NCBI GenBank assembly: GCA_947631305.1
Contig: CANRKV010000059.1
Span: 1-8,965, forward strand
Length of the DNA: 8,965 bases
Origin: an uncultured Jeotgalicoccus sp.
GTDB taxonomy: Bacteria; Bacillota; Bacilli; Staphylococcales; Salinicoccaceae
Direction of reading: 5' to 3'
Position 1 is the stretch's first letter. The number at the start of each line of letters is the position of its first letter. A program made the position numbers and the translations under genes. Positions 1 through 5,820 of the stretch are shown piece by piece. The notes under the pieces are model-generated. The model saw only the letters and a program-made list of their open reading frames with translations. It was not told the origin of the DNA and made no database searches.

Positions 1-809
1 ATATGTGCCAGTGTGCGCCCTCTGTCTTTGATTTTTGCTCCTTTGAGATTGAGTTCCTTATAAAGAATTGAACATACTTTGTCCGCAGACTGCGGCGTTA
101 AACCGGATTTTAAATGTACGAGTGTTTGTTCTGCGATACGCAGCACTTTTTGTGCCTGTGACGCTGCCGCTTTTTCCTTTTCTCTCGTAACACTTTGCAT
201 AATCAGCAGGAACAATGCACATCCGAGGCCGTTTGCGATTATCATCGGCAGAGCGATGTGCTGGACGAGTGCGAGAGCTTCCGCGAAAGGACGGGCTAAC
301 AGGACAATCAGCCCCATCTGCATCATTTCTGCAGCAGCACCAATTGCAAATACATGGAGAGGCTTAGATATAACTCCCGGATTTCTTGAACGGAACCAGG
401 CAGCAAAAATACCCGCAGCGATCGTCGCAATACCGCATGCAAAACCGGTAAAACCGCCGAGCAGCATACGATGTCCGCCGGCAATCACGCCTGCAGCAGC
501 ACCGACTTTATATCCGCCGAATAATCCGGCAAGTACGACACCGATAACACGGAAGTTGGCAATTGCTTCGGTACTATAAATATCAGTTGTCAGACGCTGC
601 AGCAGAAATGGTTCCGCCTGAAAAGTAATCCCGGAATAAGTGCCGATAATACCAAAAGCCCCAAAGAACAAAATGGCAGTATATTCCTGCTTTCTTGTCA
701 GTTCCGACGGTGAAAGCATATTTCTAAAAAAACGCATGCGTGTTGCGATAAAGGCAATCATTACAATTAATCCAAGTCTTTCGAGCATAATCAGCAAAAG
801 TTCGAACAT
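1..809 (-). CDS. lytS: LytS-family sensor histidine kinase, N-terminal part (gene runs off the left edge)
   Basis: This is the membrane sensor half of a LytS-type histidine kinase. In staphylococci LytS with its response regulator LytR controls the lrgAB holin-like operon in response to membrane potential and carbon-overflow signals. The 269 residues in the window form a multi-pass membrane region (about residues 4-23, 43-60, 85-138, 150-172 and 184-206), matching the 5TM-5TMR_LYT domain. Recognisable stretches are NFRVIGVVLAGLFGG (85-99) and AGVIAGGHRMLLGGFTG (106-122). A charged linker follows (208-222), then the start of what should be the GAF domain (RIAEQTLVHLKSGLTPQSA, from 224). The histidine kinase and ATPase domains lie outside the window. 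The ATG at 809-807 has a GGAG ribosome site six bases upstream. The protein is about half the usual length only because of the window edge. LytR would be expected just to the left; this cannot be seen here. Confidence 0.9.
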   Translation of the reverse strand, partial: MFELLLIMLERLGLIVMIAFIATRMRFFRNMLSPSELTRKQEYTAILFFGAFGIIGTYSGITFQAEPFLLQRLTTDIYSTEAIANFRVIGVVLAGLFGGYKVGAAAGVIAGGHRMLLGGFTGFACGIATIAAGIFAAWFRSRNPGVISKPLHVFAIGAAAEMMQMGLIVLLARPFAEALALVQHIALPMIIANGLGCALFLLIMQSVTREKEKAAASQAQKVLRIAEQTLVHLKSGLTPQSADKVCSILYKELNLKGAKIKDRGRTLAH

Positions 810-842
810 ACGTATCTCCACATTTCCGTAATAGTGCTGTTA

Positions 843-851
843 ATTATAGCA
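843..851 (-). promoter_or_regulatory. Extended -10 promoter of lytS
   Basis: Read on the minus strand this is TGC followed by a perfect TATAAT, an extended -10 element. No good -35 hexamer is seen 16-18 bases upstream, which extended -10 promoters can tolerate. Transcription would start near 836, giving a leader of roughly 27 bases before the lytS ATG with its GGAG site at 819-816. It lies downstream of the opuD terminator, so lytS probably has its own transcript. Confidence 0.6.
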
Positions 852-891
852 AACCAAAAATCTGCATTCATCAGAAGTTATTTCGAATAGT

Positions 892-936
892 AAAAAACAC
901 CCTGTACGCTGAATTACTTCAGTATGCAGGGTGTTT
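892..936 (-). terminator. Intrinsic terminator of the BCCT transporter gene
   Basis: A 19-base-arm hairpin (895-913 paired with 918-936, loop TTAC) contains a perfect ten-base outer stem, AAACACCCTG with CAGGGTGTTT, and a perfect CTGAA/TTCAG inner stem. The middle has G-U wobbles and one mismatch. On the minus strand it is followed by a run of T, and it begins nine bases after the BCCT stop codon. This separates opuD from lytS. Confidence 0.88.
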
Positions 937-944
937 CTATTCAA

Positions 945-2558
945 CTACAAGTCTCTTTCATCGATACCTGCATTTTTTTGTTCCTGATATTCTCTTTCTT
1001 CTTTCTTAAGATACTCTTCCATACGTTTTGAATTCGGAGTGATTGTCAGTCCGAGATATTTACGTTCCTGGTTGGCATCTTTATAAAATGAGACCATCAT
1101 CATTATAATTACAAAACTGAATGGCAATGCGGCAATAATTGCAGCGGACTGCAATGCTTCAAGTCCTGTTTCTCCGCCTGACAGCAGCAGGATAAAAGCA
1201 ATAGCTGATAAGCTGATACCCCAGACAATTTTGATGCCTGACGACGGGCGGAGTGAACCGTTTGAAGTCTGCATGCCGAGTACGAATGTCGCAGAGTCTG
1301 CAGATGTAATGAAGAACGAGGCAACTAAAATAATTGCCACAATCGATAACGGGATGCTGAGCGGCAATTCATTGAATATAGCAAACAGCTGAGTTTCCGG
1401 ACCGAATTCAACAATCGATGGAACTTTGCTCGCAATTTCTATACCTGTCACACCGAACACGGTGAACCAGATAATACCGATTGATGTCGGTACGATAAGC
1501 AGTCCAAGGACGAATTCACGAACTGTACGTCCTTTCGATACACGAGCAATGAAAATACCGACGAAAGGACTCCAGCTGAGCCACCATGCCCAGTAATAAA
1601 TTGTCCATGACTGCAGCCAGTCATTCTTGCCGCTGTTCAGCGGTGCTGCATCAAGTGTTCTGGAGATAAATGTATTAAAGTATTCCCCTGCTGCAGTCGG
1701 CAGCATGTTTAGAATGAGTAATGTTGGTCCTAATATGAGAATAGCGATTAATAGTATTGCAGCTAAAAGAGTGTTCAGGTTACTTAAATACTTAATACCT
1801 TTACTTAAGCCGCTCCATGCGCTGGCAAGGAACAGTACAGTAACAACGGTAATAATAAGTCCCTGTACACCGATATTAATCGGTACACCAAATAAGTAAT
1901 TCAGACCGCCGTTAATTTGAGTTGTTCCGATACCAAGTGAAACGGCAACACCGATTACTGTTGCGAAAACAGTCAGTACGTCAATAAGGATACCGATAGG
2001 ACCGTCAACTCTATCTCCTAATATAGGACGTAAAGTTTTTGACAGCAGACCGGATTCACCTTTTCTGAATTGGAAATATGCAAGAGCAAGTGCTACAGCA
2101 CCGTACATCCCCCATGCGTGAGCACCCCAGTGGAAGATAGTTGCTCTAATTGCTTCAAGCGTTGCTTCTTCTGTTTCCGGATCAGCCGTAGCCGGTGCGA
2201 AATAGTGAGCAATTGGCTCTGATGTACTGTAGAAAATCATACCGATACCCATACCGGCACTGAACAGCATCATCAGCCATGAACGCGTGCTGAACTCAGG
2301 TTTGTGGTGCGGTTTACCGAGCTTTAATTTTCCGATGGGGCTGAAAATAAGAAAAATACAGAAAAACAGTGTGACAGATGTAATAATCATGTAGTACCAG
2401 CCGAAATATTTACTGACCCAGTTTGAAATCGAACCTGCAACAGAACCGAATTTTTCAGGTGCAATTGCACCGATAACAACCAGTATCCCAACAATCAGTA
2501 CCGAATATATAAATACTTTCGATAATTTTCTAGTACTTGGACTTGAAGAATCCTTCAT
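945..2558 (-). CDS. opuD: BCCT-family osmolyte transporter, glycine betaine type (OpuD/BetL-like)
   Basis: This 537-residue inner-membrane carrier belongs to the betaine-choline-carnitine transporter family, which imports compatible solutes during osmotic stress. About twelve hydrophobic segments are visible. Family marks are GMGIG at 102-106, the glycine-rich substrate and sodium site of sodium-coupled members, followed by FYSTSEPIAHY. The aromatic-box segment YWAWWLSWSPFVG is at 322-334, with W325, W326 and W329 likely contacting the quaternary ammonium group, and ITSADSATFVLGMQTSNGS is at 417-435. GMGIG rather than the GxGxD type of proton-linked choline carriers argues for sodium coupling. 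Residues 493-537 form a strongly charged cytoplasmic tail; in BetP the C-terminal tail senses osmotic stress, so a similar role is inferred. The start at 2558 has AAGGAGC eight bases upstream. The gene is monocistronic, with its own promoter and terminator. Glycine betaine is the likely substrate, but choline, carnitine or proline betaine are not excluded. Confidence 0.93.
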   Translation of the reverse strand: MKDSSSPSTRKLSKVFIYSVLIVGILVVIGAIAPEKFGSVAGSISNWVSKYFGWYYMIITSVTLFFCIFLIFSPIGKLKLGKPHHKPEFSTRSWLMMLFSAGMGIGMIFYSTSEPIAHYFAPATADPETEEATLEAIRATIFHWGAHAWGMYGAVALALAYFQFRKGESGLLSKTLRPILGDRVDGPIGILIDVLTVFATVIGVAVSLGIGTTQINGGLNYLFGVPINIGVQGLIITVVTVLFLASAWSGLSKGIKYLSNLNTLLAAILLIAILILGPTLLILNMLPTAAGEYFNTFISRTLDAAPLNSGKNDWLQSWTIYYWAWWLSWSPFVGIFIARVSKGRTVREFVLGLLIVPTSIGIIWFTVFGVTGIEIASKVPSIVEFGPETQLFAIFNELPLSIPLSIVAIILVASFFITSADSATFVLGMQTSNGSLRPSSGIKIVWGISLSAIAFILLLSGGETGLEALQSAAIIAALPFSFVIIMMMVSFYKDANQERKYLGLTITPNSKRMEEYLKKEEREYQEQKNAGIDERDL

Positions 2559-2637
2559 TGAATATGCTCCTTATTATTTTATAGAATATTGTCTTATATT
2601 CTGGATTTTAAATACCTGCGAAATAAATAACCTATTG

Positions 2638-2666
2638 ATAATACCAAACTTACACATCGAGTGCAA
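2638..2666 (-). promoter_or_regulatory. Candidate sigma-A promoter of opuD
   Basis: On the minus strand TTGCAC (2666-2661) and TATTAT (2643-2638) are separated by exactly 17 bases, and TGG precedes the -10, making it an extended -10. The -35 is weak, sharing only TTG with the consensus. Transcription would start near 2631, leaving a leader of about 72 bases. An inverted repeat (2640-2648 with 2667-2675) overlaps the -10 and abuts the -35, so a regulator could bind here. Confidence 0.45.
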
Positions 2667-2692
2667 TTTGGTATTTTAAAATACTGTAGCAA

Positions 2693-2715
2693 TAAATAAC
2701 GCATAGCGTTATTTA
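2693..2715. repeat. Perfect inverted repeat, ten-base arms, three-base loop
   Basis: TAAATAACGC (2693-2702) and GCGTTATTTA (2706-2715) are exact reverse complements around ATA. An extra AGC/GCT pairing (2688-2690, 2717-2719) is possible beyond a small internal loop. No run of T follows on either strand, so it is not a standard terminator. It could be an RNA hairpin or a binding site for a dimeric protein. Confidence 0.75.
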
Positions 2716-2812
2716 GGCTGTGCAATTGAACAAAAACGCTGATGTGTAATGTATAGAAGTGTAATGCATAGCGTTATTAATCAAAAGTGACAATATAAGA
2801 ACGATTAGTCAT

Positions 2813-2843
2813 AAAAAAGAGCCTGTTTTAGAAACAGGCTCTT
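2813..2843 (-). terminator. Intrinsic terminator of the YhgE/Pip gene
   Basis: AAGAGCCTGTTT (2817-2828) and AAACAGGCTCTT (2832-2843) are perfect reverse complements with a three-base loop TAG. The run of A at 2813-2818 becomes a T-tract on the minus strand. It starts seven bases after the stop codon of the gene at 2850-4502. Confidence 0.92.
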
Positions 2844-2849
2844 AATCAT

Positions 2850-4502
2850 TTAATTTTCAAATTTAGCCATTTTACTGGCCTTCTCTTCATACTTTGGAAA
2901 CTTCTCTTTTATCCATAAAACTATCAGTATGAGAAGGTATGAGGCTACAACCACTGCAGTCAGTGAGTATATTACAGTGCTGAATTCCATACTGAATGAC
3001 TGACCGAATATCGCATCTTTAAATCCGGTAACGACGAATGCCATAGGTAAAAAGTTATAGAGTGTCTGGTATAAACTCCCGGCAGTTTCGATTGGGAACG
3101 TGCCGCCGCTTGAAGAAAGCTGAACGATGAGCAGTACTATTCCTAAAAACTTGCCGAAATTTCCAAACATCATTACAAGTAATCCAATCATCGTAATAGA
3201 TACCAGAGACCAGACAAGCATTACAAGATAAAATCTCCAGTGACTCGCGATCTCAATTTTCATTCCCCATACTGTGACACTGTAAAGTAAAGTCGAGATG
3301 ATGACTGCATGAGATATAAACAGCAGTCCGCGGCTGAGCCATTGTCTCAGTACAGATTTTTTCTCCTTGAAGATTTTATTCATTGGATAGACTACATTAA
3401 GTGTCAGACCGCCTATAAACAAACTGACGGCGAGTATGAGCGGAGCAAAACTCTGTGCATAGTTCTGAGTATCGACAGTGCTCTCAATTTCCAGGTTGAC
3501 CGGATTGGCCATTGCTTTGGCTCCCTCATCACTAAAGACTATATTCCGCTCTTCAAATTGAGTGAGCAATTCATTGACTTGTGTATTCACGTCAATAAGT
3601 GCTCCGGATAATTCAGCAGATCCGCCTTTCAGTTCTTCGATACCGCTGTTCATTTCTGTGAGACCATTGTCTAGTTCACCCATACCGTTTGCGAGCTCTG
3701 AACTCGCTTCATTTAATTGATTTGCACCATTTTCAAGCTCAGACTGTGCGCCGGTAAGCGGCTGACTGTAGCTGCCGAGTATTGGAGCCAGCTGATTTAA
3801 TTGTCTGGTAAACTGCAGTTCACCGCTGTATAGTTCACCTGCTCCATTATTTATCTGTACTGCCCCATTTTTAAGGTTTGAGGCGCCATCTTTTAACTGT
3901 GCGGAGCTGTTGGAAAGTTCCAGCAAACCGTTGTCTAGTGCTGCTGCCCCGTCTGCGAGCTCTTTAACTGCTTTGCCAGCTTCATCACTCTGATCAGAAA
4001 TATTTCCTAATTCACTTATCAGTGTTTTAGTATAAACTTCGGTAATTTCCTGCTGAACAGAATCAGATATTACAGTACCTGCCTGTTCGGTCATAATAGA
4101 TCCGATAAAGTTATGGCCGGGATTTGTTGTCAGTATCAAATCTACATTCTGAGGAGCATCAGATAAGAATGTCATGGCGTTATCCGATGTATCTTCAGGT
4201 ATCTCGAGGTAACCGTATGACTCACCCTTTTTAAGTGCCTCATCTGCTTTTTCTAAGTCTGTAAATTGCCAGTCCAGCTGCTTGTTATTTTTCAGCTCAT
4301 CGACTATATTTTCCCCAATATTTATATCTTCGTTACCTTTATCTTCATTTACAATATGAAATTGCATATCACCTGTCCGGTCATAGGGATTCCACATCGC
4401 CCCAAGAAATGTAACTGTATATATTACTGGTAATAATGAAATTACCAGCAGTGAAATCAGCAGTAATGGTTTTTTTAATATAAATCTAAAATCTTGAAAC
4501 AT
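2850..4502 (-). CDS. YhgE/Pip-family membrane protein (ABC-2-like fold)
   Basis: This 550-residue membrane protein fits the YhgE/Pip family, whose members include the phage infection protein Pip of Lactococcus and YhgE of Bacillus. Its biochemical role is not settled; an ABC-2 permease-like fold suggests export or envelope function. One membrane helix lies near the N-terminus (about 12-34), followed by a large extracellular part with the NPGHNFIG motif (127-134). Residues 175-315 form a long stalk of repeats of the type A-x-x-L-x-x-G (examples ALDNGLLEL, QLKDGASNL, GELDNGLTEM). Five more membrane helices follow (about 351-372, 391-411, 422-446, 451-465, 508-531), with the family motif SSSGGTFPIE at 463-472. 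The ATG at 4502 has AGAGG eight bases upstream. It is divergent from the TetR gene, the same pairing as yhgE-yhgD in Bacillus, and likely repressed by it. EsaA of type VII secretion is related but much longer, and no type VII genes are visible. Confidence 0.88.
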   Translation of the reverse strand: MFQDFRFILKKPLLLISLLVISLLPVIYTVTFLGAMWNPYDRTGDMQFHIVNEDKGNEDINIGENIVDELKNNKQLDWQFTDLEKADEALKKGESYGYLEIPEDTSDNAMTFLSDAPQNVDLILTTNPGHNFIGSIMTEQAGTVISDSVQQEITEVYTKTLISELGNISDQSDEAGKAVKELADGAAALDNGLLELSNSSAQLKDGASNLKNGAVQINNGAGELYSGELQFTRQLNQLAPILGSYSQPLTGAQSELENGANQLNEASSELANGMGELDNGLTEMNSGIEELKGGSAELSGALIDVNTQVNELLTQFEERNIVFSDEGAKAMANPVNLEIESTVDTQNYAQSFAPLILAVSLFIGGLTLNVVYPMNKIFKEKKSVLRQWLSRGLLFISHAVIISTLLYSVTVWGMKIEIASHWRFYLVMLVWSLVSITMIGLLVMMFGNFGKFLGIVLLIVQLSSSGGTFPIETAGSLYQTLYNFLPMAFVVTGFKDAIFGQSFSMEFSTVIYSLTAVVVASYLLILIVLWIKEKFPKYEEKASKMAKFEN

Positions 4503-4533
4503 TCAATCATCCTCTATAATTTTTCTTTTAAAC

Positions 4534-4556
4534 TTATTGTACAGTGTGTACAATAA
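4534..4556. promoter_or_regulatory. Palindromic operator, probably for the adjacent TetR regulator
   Basis: TTATTGTACA (4534-4543) and TGTACAATAA (4547-4556) are exact reverse complements around a central GTG, a 23-base dyad typical in size for TetR-family operators. It sits in the 145-base divergent region between pip and the TetR gene, immediately downstream of the pip -10 box, so a bound dimer would cover the pip start site. The left arm also contains TTGTAC, which could be a -35 for the plus-strand regulator gene, although no good -10 at the right distance was found. TTTAAACT occurs on both sides (4527-4534, 4576-4583). Binding by this regulator is inferred from position. Confidence 0.8.
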
Positions 4557-4559
4557 CTT

Positions 4560-4587
4560 ATTATATAAGCGGAAGTTTAAACTGCAA
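4560..4587 (-). promoter_or_regulatory. Promoter of the YhgE/Pip gene
   Basis: On the minus strand TTGCAG (4587-4582) is followed after 16 bases by a perfect TATAAT (4565-4560). The expected start lies around 4553, inside the palindromic operator at 4534-4556. The leader would be about 50 bases. A small palindrome AGTTTAAACT (4574-4583) lies in the spacer and -35. Confidence 0.6.
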
Positions 4588-4647
4588 TGGATGATGTAAG
4601 CCATTATGTAGGATAACCGACACTATAGTATGAAAGGTTGATTATTT

Positions 4648-5238
4648 ATGAAAAAAGATTTAAGAGTTCAAAAAACATTGCACGCGATAGATCAGGCAAT
4701 TATTAATTTACTGGAAAGGAAAACTTTTGAGAGTATTACTATTCAGGACATAAGCAGTGAAGCGATGATTAACCGAGGGACATTTTACAGCTACTATAAA
4801 GACAAATATGAATTGATTGAAAGTTACCAGGAATCGATGATGAATGACATAGAACAGCTTCTTTATAAAAATATTACAGGAAGCAGTTTTAAAGACGTCG
4901 GGGAAAATCATCTTAAGGAAACGATTGTGCAGCAGTTCCAATACTTAAAGGATAACCGGAAACGGGTACTCGTTATTGCGAACGGGCTTGGTTCTGCAGA
5001 ACTCGCGAAATATTTTTCACAGCATATGTTTGATTTTTATAAAGTGAAAAGCAAGGAGTTTGGGGTTGAGCTGGACTCTGAAATATTTACCGATTATCTG
5101 ATTACGTACATTACAAATGCGCATGTCGGCATCTTATTAAAATGGCTGAAAGATGGATGTGAAGAGTCTATAGAAGATATGGCGATGTTTATTGAAACAT
5201 TTACAATCAAAGGTGTATTCAAAACTGTGGGAATCTGA
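4648..5238 (+). CDS. TetR/AcrR-family transcriptional regulator (YhgD-like)
   Basis: This 196-residue protein is a one-component repressor of the TetR family. The DNA-binding helix-turn-helix spans about residues 28-51, with ITIQDISSEAMINRGTFYSY (30-49) showing the usual T-x-x-x-I-x-x-x-A and GTFYxYF/Y pattern. The C-terminal ligand and dimer domain (about 75-196) resembles the TetR_C_8 type, with YITNAHVGILLKWLKDG (154-170) and a late MAMFIE segment. The ATG at 4648 has GAAAGG ten bases upstream. It is divergent from the YhgE/Pip gene with a perfect dyad operator between, so it most likely represses that gene and perhaps itself. The inducing ligand is unknown. No hairpin terminator follows it, so some transcripts may read into the stress gene 118 bases downstream. 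Confidence 0.92.
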   Translation: MKKDLRVQKTLHAIDQAIINLLERKTFESITIQDISSEAMINRGTFYSYYKDKYELIESYQESMMNDIEQLLYKNITGSSFKDVGENHLKETIVQQFQYLKDNRKRVLVIANGLGSAELAKYFSQHMFDFYKVKSKEFGVELDSEIFTDYLITYITNAHVGILLKWLKDGCEESIEDMAMFIETFTIKGVFKTVGI

Positions 5239-5273
5239 TAAGCTAATTTGAATACTTTTACAGAAGACAAAAT

Positions 5274-5298
5274 GTGTAAATATTTTTACAGAGGGAAT
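5274..5298 (+). promoter_or_regulatory. Sigma-B-like promoter candidate for the first universal stress gene
   Basis: GTGTAA (5274-5279) and GGGAAT (5293-5298) are separated by 13 bases. Each differs by one base from the staphylococcal and Bacillus sigma-B consensus, GTTTAA with 12-15 bases to GGGTAT. Transcription would begin about 50 bases before the ATG at 5357. No convincing sigma-A promoter was seen in this spacer. A TTTTACAGA direct repeat (5256-5264, 5284-5292) overlaps the region. Confidence 0.4.
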
Positions 5299-5356
5299 AT
5301 TACTTTTAAAGCATTAACTTTATATTAGTATGATAAAAATTTAAGGATGTGTAAGT

Positions 5357-5779
5357 ATGTATAAAAAAATATTGCTGCCATACGATTTCGGAAACTCATT
5401 CGATAACGTACCTGATCAGCTGGCTAAAATGACAGAGAACAGTGAAGGTGCTGTCATTACTATTTTTAATGTCATCACTGAAAATGAGATGTCGAGTGAT
5501 GTAAAGTTTAACGGGAAACGTTTCAATGCGATAACAGAAGACAAAACGAAAGAACTCAAACCGTTCACAGATGAGCTTGATAAGCGCGGGCTCGAATATG
5601 AAATACGCTTTGAAGCAGGACGTGTTATTAATGAACTGTTAACAGAAATTAAAAACAACGATTACGAAGTAGTAGTCATGAGTAACAGACGTTCCAAAAT
5701 GGATATCAAGCATGTGCTTGGACACGTTACACATAAAATCGCAAAACGTGTGAATATACCTGTAATGATTATAAAATAA
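5357..5779 (+). CDS. Universal stress protein, UspA family (copy 1)
   Basis: This 140-residue cytoplasmic protein has the single-domain Usp fold, an alternating alpha/beta pattern from strand KKILLPYD (3-10) to strand IPVMIIK at the C-terminus. Family members are induced by stress or growth arrest and act as dimers, some binding ATP. The aspartate after the first strand (D10) is kept. The nucleotide loop that is normally G-x2-G-x9-G-(S/T) reads S109-x2-R112-x9-G122-H123, so spacing is conserved but two glycines and the serine are replaced. ATP binding is therefore doubtful or altered. The ATG at 5357 follows AAGGA at a nine-base distance. It shares about 96 of 140 residues with the second copy at 7180, including similar ribosome-site sequence. 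It converges on the msmX gene across a shared terminator. Confidence 0.9.
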   Translation: MYKKILLPYDFGNSFDNVPDQLAKMTENSEGAVITIFNVITENEMSSDVKFNGKRFNAITEDKTKELKPFTDELDKRGLEYEIRFEAGRVINELLTEIKNNDYEVVVMSNRRSKMDIKHVLGHVTHKIAKRVNIPVMIIK

Positions 5780-5786
5780 TATAAAT

Positions 5787-5820
5787 TGCCTGCTTACTAA
5801 AGTGTAAGCAGGCATTTTTT
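5787..5820 (+). terminator. Intrinsic terminator, shared by convergent usp copy 1 and msmX
   Basis: TGCCTGCTTAC (5787-5797) and GTAAGCAGGCA (5804-5814) form a perfect 11-base stem with a six-base loop, followed by TTTTTT on the plus strand. It begins eight bases after the usp stop. The last two T also form part of the msmX stop codon on the other strand. On the minus strand the hairpin is followed by ATTTATATTATTTT, a poorer but possible tail, so it probably ends both transcripts. Confidence 0.9.

Larger units (their letters stand above)
2590..2790. repeat. Repeat-rich non-coding spacer between opuD and the YhgE/Pip gene
   Basis: The 291-base spacer 2559-2849 holds no convincing gene. It contains a perfect 14-base palindrome (2671-2684, GTATTTTAAAATAC). 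A hairpin with ten-base perfect arms (2693-2702 with 2706-2715) extends by AGC/GCT outside. AATACCAAA/TTTGGTATT form an inverted repeat (2640-2648, 2667-2675), and TTACACATC/GATGTGTAA a long-range one (2650-2658, 2741-2749). GCATAGCGTTATT occurs twice as a direct repeat (2701-2713, 2766-2778). TGTAATG(T/C)ATAG occurs twice with a 15-base period (2745-2756, 2760-2771). An imperfect direct repeat of about 30 bases pairs 2605-2632 with 2672-2702. No hairpin here has a T-tract like a terminator. A decayed mobile repeat, a small RNA or a regulator platform are all possible. Confidence 0.7.

Noticed and set aside
79..579. Plus-strand open frame of 166 codons with many Cys, Ala and Pro
   Set aside because: It lies antisense to lytS, whose minus-strand frame gives a clear LytS membrane domain. 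The plus-strand translation has no family resemblance and no ribosome site.
2650..2749. Possible riboswitch in the opuD leader
   Set aside because: Most of the structure lies upstream of the candidate opuD start site, so it would not be in the mRNA. No known riboswitch motif was recognised.
2706..2768. Tiny minus-strand open frame starting with ATG at about 2768, roughly 18 codons, with a repeated HYTS
   Set aside because: It has no ribosome site, and its internal repeat is a by-product of the 15-base DNA repeat. There is no reason to call it a gene.
2850..4502. EsaA of a type VII secretion system
   Set aside because: EsaA is about twice this length, and no EssA, EssB, EssC or WXG100 genes are near. 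The divergent TetR gene fits the YhgE/YhgD pair better.
4624..4629. TATAGT as the -10 box of the TetR gene
   Set aside because: Transcription would start on top of the ribosome site, leaving about 12 bases before the ATG, and no -35 matches at 16-18 bases.
5239..5292. Terminator after the TetR gene
   Set aside because: Only a six-base TGTAAA/TTTACA hairpin (5275-5290) is seen, with no GC stem and no T-tract. Read-through into usp copy 1 cannot be excluded.
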